Assembly (NCBI GenBank): GCA_950295325.1
Contig: OX485804.1
Location: 7,440,001 to 7,504,000, forward strand
Source: Polytrichum commune
Lineage: Eukaryota; Streptophyta; Polytrichopsida; Polytrichales; Polytrichaceae
DNA: 64,000 bases
Direction of reading: 5' to 3'
Shown here in pieces: positions 10,960-22,335 of this stretch. A program made the position numbers and the translations under genes. Position 1 is the first letter of the stretch, and every line of letters starts with the position of its first letter. The notes below the pieces were generated by a model. The model had not been told where the DNA came from, ran no database searches, and saw only the letters and a list, made by a program, of their open reading frames with translations.

Positions 10960-12030
10960 GCGAGTTGTCATTCATAGAGGCACAATATCATCCATAATTA
11001 TCCAAAAAATAAATTCCATGAGCTGATTGGTTATGATTGATAACCAACTTCGAGGTGGTAGATGGTAGGCCGCTTAAGCGGCTCGTCATCCACTCTCCTC
11101 TCATCGGTTATTTGGTTCATATCCTTGGTTTATTCAAGTGAAGATGATTTCCAACACCTCCCTCGTTATTTTGTCCACACATAGAGCATCTCTTCTGTAG
11201 CATACGGAATATGTCCATAAGCAAACCGGTCATGCCTCAGAATTGGCTTGAGTGGGTGGATGTCTTGCTAGATGTATTAAACTGGAATCAAACATGTTGA
11301 CATCACGACTACCATCTTTTGCACTCTCATAGAGCAAGTTGCATACATCAATTCTAAACATTTAATTGATTTCTCATCCAAGTGGAGAGCACTTCCAACA
11401 ACCTCAACGTGTCATCCATAATGTCACCTAAAGACACAAAGAGAATTTCATCCATAGCCTATGGATTTTGTCCATGAGCAAACCGGTTATGGCCCATTAC
11501 GGCTCGAGTAGTTGGATTTCTCGCTAAAACCGTAGCTCGTCATCTACTCTCCTCTTGCTGGTTACATAATCCAAAAACTGTGAATGGATTCTACCCCTTG
11601 GTCATTGCTTCGAACATATTCTAAAAGTTCGGTTAACTCAAGCCGAATGCCGAATCAATCTCCAATCCTCGGGAGCACGGTTTTCCTCAACACATAGAAT
11701 GCACATGCCACAAGTGCTTTCTCTGTTATTCCGCATGCAAGCAAACACGTATGTTGAATCGCTTTGTGACATTCGATCAATGTAGAGAGCACTTCACCCA
11801 CAACATCTTGTGTATACACTTCCGTGGGCATACCATCTATTGCAACTTGTCATCCACTTCCCTCTCACCAGTCATACATGGACCAGATAGCCTTCAAGAG
11901 GAGAGTGGATGACGAACCGCAAAACCTTGAGCTGGTTATCGATGACAATTGATCATCTCATGGACAAAATCAAGAAATTATGAATGTTTTCACGCCTCCA
12001 TGATGAAACATAGTGACTAAATAATAGATA
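10960..12030. mobile_element. Candidate long-terminal-inverted-repeat element (MULE- or foldback-like)
   Basis: About 10960-11130 is a diverged inverted copy of about 11860-12030. Matching boxes in order include CATCCATAATT, CCATGAG-TGAT, GATAACCA(A/G)CT and GCGG(C/T)TCGTCATCCACTC followed by CTCCTCT. This gives inverted ends of roughly 150 bp. The middle has further internal repeats (CAAACCGGT, AGAGAGCACTTCC) and no long ORF. Long inverted ends without coding capacity fit non-autonomous Mutator-like or foldback elements. Boundaries and target duplication were not resolved. Confidence 0.55.
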
Positions 12031-12159
12031 AAACACACATGATCACATACAATTTCTCAATAATATGAAGCATTTTGTTAAACAGGCTTCCCATTTACAT
12101 GATGACCCTTGTGCTCTTGGATGGGCGATCGGTTATGGGCATTCAATTGATGTCTGCAA

Positions 12160-13370
12160 ACTGGGGCTCTATGAGAGTGCAGTAGGGCAGTCAGAAATTT
12201 AACGTGTTTGTTTCTCGAGTACAATAGTACTAGAAAATGCCCCCGAACTCGGGCGAATATGTTTGGAGGAAATTGGGAGCGGCTCCAAAATTATTGGACG
12301 TCATCGTGTCCGTAACAATTATAAGGAAAATTGTTGTCCACTGTGGTGCCAGTTGTGCCTGGCCTGCTTTCGAGGTACCATGCCACAGAGCTTAAAGCAG
12401 ACGTGCCTAAATCGAACACAACAATTACCGGGACACCTGTGTTTGAGTGGTATGTGGTCACGCGTGGGTCTCAGAACGGACACCAAAAAAGACACGGGTT
12501 CAAAAGAGACTGGACTGTGTGCTTGAAATATGCTAAACATTCTAGGTTCAATAGTAAACGTGGTCGGAGGTTAGATGTTCATGTTCGTCGAGTGAGTGAG
12601 TGAGTGAATGTGCAACGGGAAGATGTTGTTGAGAATGCCTAATGGCAAGTGTCATGTGCTGGCGTTTTTAGTCTGCAAGAGTTTGATGTTCTTGAGTGTT
12701 GAGTGTCGTTTCTTTACACCTTTAGTCAGCTTGTAGACCATTGTGTAACATACACAGGGGGGTCACTCCATTGTCAAGTTGAACACCACGTGTGACCAAA
12801 AAAAATCTTCTTTGGTAAGTTGCACCACCAAAATGGGTCAAAATTTTATCAATTTTTTTTCATGAGTAGATATACACAGTACCTATGACATACTTAAAAG
12901 TGGTAACTAAATTTGATGATTTTTTTTTTCATAAAACATACTGTTTCTAACTAGAATGACACAAAATTGAACTAAAACAATTACTAAAAAAACAAAGATG
13001 ACTAAAAATTTCAAAAATATATACAAAAGATACTATCAATGGTTATGTATATGTAGAAAAAATATCATAAATTTTAAAATTATGTATGGCATGTAATATA
13101 GGGGTAGCAAACTTTGTCTGCACGTGGTGTCAACTTGACAATGAAGTGACCTCCCCGTGGTAACATAGGCATACGCTTCATAATACTATTGAACATACTT
13201 ATGCCAAGATATTAGTAAGCGGACTTTGAATGACAAGTGTTATGAAGGTGATACGAATGATGACATTGGTTGGTCGTTACTGTAACCTAGCATATGCCTC
13301 AAAATAGGGTAAGTGACACTATTACGCATGTGACATTGTATACCATGAAGGATGTAATGCGCTCAAGAGG
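12160..13370 (+). repeat. Dispersed repeat R1 (long copy), interrupted by a MITE
   Basis: Parallels 61740-62110: ordered matches include CCTAATGGCAA, GTAACATAGGCATAC, a TATTGAACAT phrase, GTAACCTAGCATA and GTGACACTATTACGCATG. Reverse-orientation copies of the right part lie at 44640-44990 and 60120-60351. The copy is split by the element at 12753-13159. About 12405-12560 holds the short R1 core in reverse orientation. Confidence 0.75.
12753..13159. mobile_element. hAT-like MITE with 8-bp target-site duplication
   Basis: A 407-bp, AT-rich, non-coding element. Ends are inverted: left CACAGGGGGGTCACTCCATT, right (reverse complement) CACGGGGAGGTCACTTCATT; similarity continues for about 45 bp. 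It is flanked by GTAACATA at 12745-12752 and 13160-13167. A related host repeat at 61911-61918 has a single GTAACATA with no insertion, so the empty site is visible here. C(A)-GGGG ends plus an 8-bp duplication fit the hAT superfamily; no transposase is encoded. Confidence 0.88.
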
Positions 13371-15557
13371 TGAGAAGTCCCATAAAAAAAATCCTTTGCT
13401 CAATTAGTTTTAGGCTTGTTCATCTCAACCGAATCTTTCCACACTAATTCGGAAACTCCGATGCTAGTTACAGGATCGAATGTCTGCAATTAAGTTTATT
13501 CTGAAGAGCTATGAAGAGTTCCCAAAGTTTTGGCCTTTTAACTTTATACACGGCTTGTATGAATCCTTGGCCCAACATGCCATGGCATATTTGCACTTAT
13601 AAGTACGAAAGCTTTCCACGGCAATGATATGAATTGCTTGGGCCACTGCATATATATCTCCATTGCCAACATGAAGGGACCGTAGTTGGTCATATCCATT
13701 CCCCAACAATGACTCGGAAATATCTTCCACGTTTATTATACCAACTGTACTTCTTGCTTTTTTTTAAAAAAAAAGAGAAAAAGAAAAAGAGAAAAAAACT
13801 TCACCACTTTGTGTACCTCTCAATCATCCAACGAATCGCACCGGAATAGTATGTAGGTCGGATGTCCATTGTTATGATCGATGCGACAACGAAACCATGT
13901 TCAAAACTTCAAATTAGGCATAACATTACTAAGTTGTAGGTTGTTGCAATGTGGAATTTGGAACTTTTCGGGCATAATGTCCTTTTTATTTTGGGCTTCT
14001 CTTACAGAATGAACAACACTAAACCTGGACATTTTCATGTCATCACTGTAAATTGAGAGGTAGCTAACCATGGGCTCCACTTTGTCAGTAATGCAAACTT
14101 GAATTGACAAATAAAATCATGTGAATAGTGGGAATTAGTTAAAGAACCGGGCTCCATGTGGCCGGCAACACCTGCTAGGTCGGTAAATCGGGAATAAAGC
14201 CATGGGTATTGAGTTGGCTTGAGAAAGTAGAGACTGCTCATCCCCCACAAAGAAAGGGAGTGGCAACTACAGGCTTCGTAATGGCTTGTAGCGTAGTGGA
14301 CAAATTTTTGACATTAATGAATCACAACATTTTGGGGGCAAGTTTGTTGCATTAACTAAGATGGGTGGATGAGGGCATGCTCATTTGCAACAACTTCCTC
14401 TCGCCCTTGGGATCTCACTTTAATTTGCTAGAAACTTGAAAAGAAAATTAACAATCGGGTCTATGGGCCATAGGTAGTCACTCTTCTTAATCACACCCAT
14501 GTATCTGAGTGGTATCATATGGCAAGGTTCTTTTTTTGTTTGTAAAGAACAAACTCCAAAATGGGCCACGGAATGTGTTAGGATGAGATTGGGCTATGTG
14601 ATCAAAATATAGATGTTGGTTTAGGCTCAATATTTAACACAATTGGGAGGATGTTTTCGATCCCATAGCCCCTTGTGCTCCTATGGAGATACCCAAAGAC
14701 CCCTAGAGCCTTCTCTTCTTGGGAAAGCCCACCTCACGGCCTTGCCATGCGGTCAAAGTGGCACCCCCTATGGAAATGCACATCCATTTGGGTTCCATCA
14801 ATAGACTCATGTGCTTTGACTTTGAATATGAAGAGAATAGTTCAACAAGGAAGGTGGGGGGGGGGGGGGGGGAGGGGGGCTATGACCATTCAATAAGAAG
14901 GGCAATTTTTACTTTGATAATGAATTAGATATTCATACAAACTCCAAATTTATATAGGAATTGGCTACATGCATGAATTCGTTTCAAACAATAAGTTTCA
15001 TCATTTTCACATGAAATCGTGTATTGGTTGATCATCGGAACAATAAGAGAGATTCATATTGGTGTCATTTTGGATCAATACAACACCTTTTATGGTTTAT
15101 TAGTGTTAGTCTAGTGTTGGAGCATTGCATATTGAATTAGTGTAATGTCTACAATGTTTTACTAGTGTGGATCTCATACCCAAATAATTCGTACTCAAAC
15201 ATAAGAAGTTTTTTTTATTAGACAAACTTGTCATACTTTGATGCCAAACTAACATTGCTTCAACAAGTTGATACAATCTTCATAATTGTACTATTGAATA
15301 AAAAGTGACATTTGTAAATCACCTCGCACTAATTGCACGAGTTTCAACTCCTACAAGGAGTGCCATGTGGAGCTAAAAGTGTCCATTCAAGGCCTCTTTG
15401 CTTTATTTCAAACCTTGCTCCTCAATGCTTGACAACAAAATAATCCATTGAGGTTAATGAGTGGTGCAATGTAAAACACAAACTGGATGATTGTAACCTT
15501 TGAACCTGGTGGAATATTTGCCAATATGCAATCTTATCTAGCCAAGGTACATGTGTG
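13371..15557. other. Intergenic, no gene seen
   Basis: AT-rich sequence with short, domain-free ORFs. A purine-rich A/G tract lies near 13760-13798 and a 15-20-base G run at about 14857-14880. Nothing else is supportable. Confidence 0.5.
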
Positions 15558-15560
15558 TTA

Positions 15561-16005
15561 GGGGCGGTTTACACTATGGACCATGAAGTCGTCCCACGGC
15601 CGTCTAAGCGATGTGATTGGACGTTGAAGTCGTCCCGGGACGACTTGGGTTTACACCAAGGAAAAAATGGCAAAGTGACCACGGAGGTTGAGGTCCACAA
15701 AATATTATTTTTTAAGCCCACTCTATCCACTGCCATGGTCCAACGGGTTTTCCATTGGGACAAGCAAAAGAGGTGGTCCGGGAAAAAGAGCAAGGGCCCA
15801 TGTCAGAAAAATGCCGTTTTAAGCCTTTTTGGTGCATGGTCATTCTTCATGGTCCACATTCAGTTTACACCTAGTGAAGGGCCCATGAACCATGAAAACT
15901 AATATTTTAGTAACTCGGACCATGGAAGTCGTCCCATGAAGTCGTCCCACGCAAAATAGGCCTCTTACGTGGGACGACTTCATGGTCCATAGTGTAAACC
16001 GCCCC
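15561..16005. mobile_element. Tourist-like (PIF/Harbinger-type) MITE
   Basis: The first and last 38 bp are identical inverted repeats beginning GGGGCGGTTTACACTATGG. The element is flanked by TTA on both sides (15558-15560 and 16006-16008). AAGTCGTCCC or its complement recurs about six times inside, including a palindrome near 15625-15645. Length 445 bp, G-start ends and a TTA duplication fit Tourist-like MITEs. The identical ends indicate recent insertion. The ORFs across it (15555-15902 plus, 15569-15793 minus) are incidental. Confidence 0.9.
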
Positions 16006-16254
16006 TTATTTGGATACTTTTCTTTCTTCACCCACTTCTTGTATGACACGAAATACATAATTAGTGTAAAGTAAACTTCTAAATATTTTAATATGAAGTA
16101 TGGAAATATTGATATTGAAATATTTTTGAACACACATTGTTACATGTTAAAACAATATTGATTCCATATATCTATTTTTGAACATCTAACATTGTGGGTT
16201 TAAAAATAGCATGTGGCACGACAAATTACATTGACTGTAATGATTGTGATATGT

Positions 16255-17005
16255 CAAAAGTATAGCGAGCCTCTGTAAAAAGTGCAGAAGATGTCACATG
16301 ATACTTGATGATACATGACATTTCACGAAACTCACTCTAACATCGTTGTCGCACCAATTTGAATGCCACACCATATCAAATATTTTAGTGTAGATGGTTG
16401 ATCTTGGCTCCTTTCCCTTTTGTGGATGAGCCTATTGTATGACATCCGTTTCAATAAATTGTTGTGACCCCCAAGGATTAACCTCAAAGCAATGCACTAA
16501 ACATCTAATTTGATATGGCCCATACTATCCACCATTTTGCCACATTAATAATCTCGCCATCACTAAGTGACAACGGCAAAATGTGTCACATGAACTTGGT
16601 GCTATATGACAAGTCATGAAGACTACTCTAATCAACTCGATGCACCAATTTGGATGCCACATTGAATCAAACATTTAGTACATATGGGGTTGGTCCTTCC
16701 CTTTTGTGGATAAGCCTATTGTACGATGCCCATCTCAATAAATTGTCGTGCCCCCCCCCCCCCTCCCCAAAGGATTAACCTCAAAGCACTACACTCAACC
16801 TCCAATCTGACATGGCCCATACCTAACACCATTAATTGTCTTGCAACCACTAGGAGACCAATACAAAAGGTGTCACATGATACGTGATGCTACATGACAA
16901 GTCACGAGGACCACTCTACCTAACTTGGCACACCAATTCGAATGCCGCACCATATCATATACTCAGTTTGAGCAGTTGCTCCTTCCTTCTGTGCAGATAC
17001 GCCTA
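16255..17005 (+). repeat. ~290-bp tandem repeat, about 2.5 units
   Basis: Unit starts are marked by TGTCACATGA at about 16292, 16584 and 16871 (spacing ~290). Each full unit repeats GCACCAATTTG-ATGCCACA, CCTTTCCCTTTTGTGGAT, TCAATAAATTGT and GGATTAACCTCAAAGCA in the same order. The second unit has gained a poly-C run at 16748-16761. Satellite-like and non-coding. Confidence 0.85.
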
Positions 17006-17009
17006 TCAC

Positions 17010-17942
17010 GAGAGACGGAATTATTGCATACGAGCACGCGTACCTCTCATTCAATCCAACGTAAAAGCCTCTAAACAATCTGCAACTTGGAAACTATCTT
17101 CTTTAGCTGACGTGACACCAAAGTGAGTCCAAAACAAGAAAAAAAAAAACCCAGCATCAAGGTCACTTGAGATGAATCGACAACAAACCTATAGGAGGAA
17201 GTCAAGTTCTTCATGTTGGATGGATGAGAGGTCCAATTTGCATACGAGACCTAATCCCACTCCCTCTCTCTCTCTCCCTCCCAAAAGCCTACTACGGTAT
17301 GATGCTCGCTTCAATAATAAGAAGGTGGTGGTGGTTGTGGTGGAGCACGGGTGATGCAATTGCTGCCACAAATTGAATAATTGTGAGCCCGTTAGAATCC
17401 TAATAATGGCCCACATCACCGTTACTAGCCCACTCTTCTTCAGCTTTAAATTCCCTACCGCATAGGGACGGACAGGCTGGAAATCCCACATTGTCCCGGG
17501 TGTCACGCAGCCATTGGCTCAGACTCCTCAAATGTAAAGTAGGGTAGGTCAGAGAGCGACACACACACACACACAAACAACTGTAAGTGCAAGTAGTGGC
17601 ACCAAGTACGGCCATGGGTCAGCAGGCAGCCTGGCTGGCTGCCTGGCTTTCTTTCGTTCTTTCTTTCTCCCAACGACTATGATAAGCACTCAAGGCCTGA
17701 ATTCGATGATGATGATGGCTTTCCTGTTTTCTCGTTTTCATTTATTTATTTTGACAAGGCATCATACCACTTACGCCCTCGCCATCAAGTCGTCGCATCG
17801 GGGAGCTGCGAATTTCGGGAGCATATATAATGTCCTCTTTTATGTTGGGTCGTTTTCTACCCAATGAATACTAGTACCCAGCATCAGCATTGTTCACTAT
17901 GCAAGAGTGAACTGACAACTTTCCCACACCCATGCTTTATTT

Positions 17943-17981
<39 letters not shown>

Positions 17982-18757
17982 TTAACACGGTCCTATGTGT
18001 AGGTGGGCACCGATTGCGTAGTTTGTTAGGGCGTCGACTGATAGTGTTTGGTGAATCCAAGTCTGTAATGACAACTTGATTTGTGAGCTCTAGATTTCTA
18101 TATGAGCTCGCGGCTGTGATCAAGGTGAAGCGTCCCTCGTTCATTCGTGCCGACACGAGAGATTGGCATCATCTGTCTTCAAATAGTGGTAAACAACAAA
18201 GAAAAAGAAAAGTATAGCTTATCCAACGACGAAACAAGCAAATTTACCCTCCGATAGATTTGCATACTTTTCCATCGACGCATACTAGTTGCTCAAGACT
18301 CGTAATGCTTGAAGTGTTTGTCCCGAGTGTAATAAACATATAAATAAATTTACCAACGTCGCGCAATCCGACGTGAATTTGAGCCCGTTGGCCCTACCCT
18401 GCTCGAGAATCTTCTTGGTGCAAGGTAGGTTTACTGCGTACCTTGCGGTGGGTGGGCTCTTGGCTTCCTACTTACCTAGCTGGTTTTTCCCGTCAAGTAG
18501 AGAGAAGATTTCACAACGGAAATTGAACCGCCAACCACTCCATTCGAAAATGGGTACCTCAATCTCCACTATCACCTGGTAGTTTAGGGTCATCTCGGAC
18601 CTTATCCCAAGCGCATCGAACGACAAGTCTTTCATGACGAGTCGAACACCTACATTGTGGGCATTGGTTCCGAAACACAAATGTTGTAGGTGTAGGTAGT
18701 GGTAAAAAAGTTCAAAAAAAAACTCCTCGGCGGGTTGGTTGGGCTTCCTACTACTAC

Positions 18758-18788
<31 letters not shown>

Positions 18789-18840
18789 CCTCCTTCTCCT
18801 CCTTCTTCTTCTTCTTCCCCAACGACTATATAGCAAAAGC
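17010..18840. other. Intergenic with R4 copy and microsatellites
   Basis: R4 copy at about 17155-17300 (GAGATGAATCGACAACAAAC, then GGATGGATGAGAGGT). Simple repeats: (CA)n 17561-17574, (TA)n followed by (GA)n 17943-17981, and (CTT/CTC)n 18760-18818. The Arg- and Glu-rich minus-strand ORFs over the last tract are artefacts of the triplet repeat. Confidence 0.6.
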
Positions 18841-20930
18841 CTGGTGACTCTGATGAAATGAAGTCTGAAGCTCTGATCGAAGTTCCAAGATGACTAACTT
18901 CAACCCTTACTGCACGGGGATTGGGTGCGGGAATGGAAAAGGCTAGAAAGGCACTATACATGTAGAGGAGATGATGAAGAACACTTGAAAAGTACCTTAC
19001 CTACTTACTTACACATGGAGAGTTCAAGTACCCACAGTACCTGATAGACAACTCAGAAAAAAAACAAGTGGCTTTCAAACGCCCAATTTCTTCAAGAGCC
19101 TCACACATAAAAATCATCGGATAAGGTAGAGAAGTGCCTTTCACGGACACTTTGAGTACACCACGGTTCCTTGCCTTACCCGAGGAGAGTTTATCCAATG
19201 TTTATTGGATATGTCATGTGGGGAAGAGACTTAGTGATGGAATCTGAAATGTGTCGTAAGGCTGGCTTCTATCTTCAAGGAGTTTAGTGAAGCTCACTCA
19301 AGTGAAAGCCGTGCCCTTACCTCTAAGTAGAAGTAAAAGCTATCTTGTTACCTCGGACGTTACACATACTAGGTACATGGGAATTCACGATTGCACGTGA
19401 GCTCGTCACGTGTGTAGATCATAATAGGGCAGAGCACTCTTGCGACTAGCCGCTTGTTTGGATTAGGACTTATTTAATGAGCACAGTGGTATCAAGAACT
19501 TATGAATATCATAGCATATCCGATTTCTGTAGAGATGTACAAAGTCACAAACTTCATTTGGCCCTTCGGAGTCACATAGGCCCTCCTAAAACGGACAATG
19601 TTGATTGTTGATATTTTCTCTCCTTCAACCAATGAGTTGCATTTGAAGTCCTTGGAATGACAAAATCGGTGTTTGGGTTGAAGTACGTAGTTGTTACCCA
19701 CTTTGAGGGCCACTTTGGTGGTAAGGTAAGTGTCGAAATTGGGGTTGCTGACAGGATCAGACGCTTCTATTGTAGTGAACCTCCTTCACAATATCCCAAT
19801 AACATTTAGAGAATGGGAATCGTAAAGCGGTGAAGCACCGTCGAAATGATGCCCACAGATGAAAAAGATCCTTGAAAGGTCACAACCAGCCATCCACAAT
19901 TCCAAGATGGATCATGTGAATGATGGGCTAGTAGGAAAAGTGCATAATGTTCAAAGATGCATTTTTGCTTATGTCAAGGAATAAGAAGATTATTCATGTA
20001 AAAAGATTATATCTAGTAAAGATTAACACCATGGGATGTCAAAGTTTCTCACTTCTCAATTTGAATCTTAGGTTGATGGTGGGGGGAGGTGTGCGTGTGA
20101 ACCCGTTTGAGAGATCTAGGTGCTAACCTTAGAATTTGAAAGAGAACACAAATTACAATTAGGGCTTGGAATAATGTTATAGTGTCCCTGTAGACTCTTA
20201 GAGTTTAAGGTATTCATAGATGGGTTGGAGGAAGAAACAAGTCTTGGAGGTTCACTCATGTCGGTTTATCAAAGAAACTTTTACTCCACATTCTTGTCCA
20301 TGTCAAAAAAAACTAGATAAGAGATTTTTTGCTTGACAACAACACATGTTCAATAAGAAGTTCCATAACCTCCCCTCTCATTGGCTTACTAACAAACTAA
20401 AGACATCTAAATTTGATCATGAAATTTATCCATACAACACTAATATTTGTAGTTAGTGTCAAATGATACTTTAATGTCACAATGGTACCCCCATAATGCC
20501 AACTCCATCAAATGTCATATAATTCATTTAATTCACTTACTGCCACGATAGATTCCCAAATATTGCACACAATGAAAAAACCGCTAAATACAACGCACTC
20601 ATACCAGCACTCAAAACAACCTGCTGGCAAGTCAACCGTCTCATCACTATCACAACATGTGTTAGAGGGGCTATTCACGAACAACCACTTAAAGACTTAG
20701 AAAAACTCAAAATAACCAGAAACGAAATCAAAACACTTATGAACCATTGTAATATCTTACATACCCGATTTTGAACAAAAGGAAGTTAGACAACAAACAA
20801 CCCCCTATAGATCCCCCCCTGAGGGTTAGGGGTAACGCTTTCTTTGAACACTAAAGGAGCCCACCTCTTGAGAGGGAGAAAGTACCCTTACAGTTACGCT
20901 TGATAAAACATGAACACGGTATAAAGGAAC
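18841..20930. other. Intergenic, nothing recognised
   Basis: Unique-looking AT-rich sequence. No ORF with a recognisable domain, no bounded element and no RNA gene seen. Confidence 0.45.
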
Positions 20931-20934
20931 TGGC

Positions 20935-21420
20935 TCCCATTCACGTTGGTGTTATTTTTATTTCATTTTATTTTATGTCACAATGGTAACTCTCTTCTAT
21001 TGACACTTCATATGAATAAGTTTAGAAGTATTGTCATCCCATCTTACTTTTCGTTTGTTTAATTCTCAATTACTGAAACAAAGTTTGGTATAATCTGCAT
21101 CCTAAACATTTACGTAATGAAATATTGTCATCAACGGATTGAAATTTGGATGAAAACATTTGCTTAGTAAATGACAGTCACAACAACATTGTAAAATTAA
21201 AATGTCCAAATTGTTTTACAAGGTTTATAAATAATGTTAGGTTTACATTTAGTGTTGGTGACACTCCACGGGCGGTTTGCATTTAGTATTGAGCAAGAAA
21301 AATAGAATTGGTGACAACTGAATACAACATTTAGTGTAGTATACAATTGAAGTGATAATTTTCTAAAAAAGGCAGGCACAAGTCTATTTGGTTTTTCCAC
21401 CAACATTGCAATAGACAAGT
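20935..21420 (-). repeat. Dispersed repeat R2 copy (reverse)
   Basis: Reverse-orientation relative of the bounded element at 51517-51894. Cues on the plus strand: ATGTCACAATGGTAAC, TTGGATGAAAACA--TTGCTTAGTAA, ACATTTAGTGTTGGTGACAC, and AGTATTGAGCAAG. Non-coding and diverged. Confidence 0.7.
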
Positions 21421-21462
21421 CTTTATTATTTAAAAATAATACATAAAATTAAAATTAGTCAT

Positions 21463-21588
21463 ATTCATAACAATGTTATGTGGGACTGACAATATTTCAT
21501 AGAATATTACCCACATTCAAACTGAATGTGGGAAATATCCAGGAATATTCTATGGAATACTATCAGTCCCACTGAACATTGTTATGAA
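21463..21588. repeat. Imperfect palindrome, arms ~55-65 bp
   Basis: The left arm starts ATTCATAACAATGTT and ends ACCCACATTCA; the right arm is its reverse complement with a few substitutions and about 10 extra bases. The central loop is only about 6 bases (AACTGA). It could be a foldback MITE or yield a hairpin transcript. Confidence 0.85.
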
Positions 21589-21739
21589 TTTGAACAATGT
21601 CATGGATATTTGTTCAAATAATTTGATAGATGATGTCAACCAAAAAGAAGGTGAAAACAAGCTGAGAGATGTGAAGGAAAACTAAAGAGTTGGGAGAAAA
21701 TATCACGAATTTAGAGGTATATTCTCCAAATTCGTCTAA

Positions 21740-22335
21740 TTTGATAAGTAAATCTCCTGAAGTCTTGAACTTCAACTAGTTATTTCTGAAACTCAAGACC
21801 ACTTCACACATGAGCCCAAGAGCTGTGACCATGAAATTATGAGAGCCCAAAAGAGAGTGTCCAAAGGCCGTCCCAAGACACCTCCAAAACCATGTAGTGT
21901 GGTTACGGACCCTCAAATGTAGTGTGAAGTCATAAGTGACCGGACCCTCAACCAATTGCTATTTCAATGAATTTTCTATTCATGTGGCTCCCCACACATG
22001 ATAAAATAGAATAAACCAACGGTTGTGAGCGTTCAAAGTGCCATGATCTCTTGGTTTTGTGTTAGACCCACCTCCAAGAGGTGGTTTTTGAAAATCATCC
22101 AAGTGACCATGAAACATGATCCATTCAATGCCATGCAGGAAGCCATGAAGACTTCTACATCCATCTTGCATTCACTTGTATACTCCGTTGGTCCCTCAAG
22201 CGTAGTGTGAAGCAAACTTGGACCGGCTCCGCCTTTTCCACCAATGAGAGTGCTTGAAGTGTAATGGTCACAGGCTCTCAAGTCCCGTGTGTGAAGTGGC
22301 CCTGAATCGGTTCATCTGCAGCTACTTGTCAGTGC
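21740..22335 (+). repeat. Repeat R5 copy split by a TIR element
   Basis: Left part (CTTGAACTTCAAC-AGTTATTTCT-AAACTCAA) and right part (CGGTTCATCTGCA) are contiguous in the uninterrupted copy at 29115-29163. This shows that 21797-22301 inserted into an older R5 copy. Confidence 0.8.
21797..22301 (+). mobile_element. TIR element family 'GGCCACTTC', copy 1
   Basis: A 505-bp non-coding element with inverted ends: left GACCACTTCACACATGAG, right (reverse complement) GGCCACTTCACACACGGG. Closely related copies lie at 53783-54283 (same orientation) and 29237-29720 (opposite). Compared with the empty R5 site, the insertion adds the element plus five bases (CTGAA after, CTCAA before), consistent with a 5-bp duplication carrying one mismatch. 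The superfamily is not identified. Confidence 0.85.

Noticed and set aside
16292-16880. CRISPR-like array
   Set aside because: Unit length of ~290 bp with diverged repeats is a tandem satellite, not short direct repeats with unique spacers; the host is a plant.
18468-18961. Poly-Arg and poly-Glu minus-strand ORFs
   Set aside because: They are produced by translation of a CTT/CTC triplet repeat.
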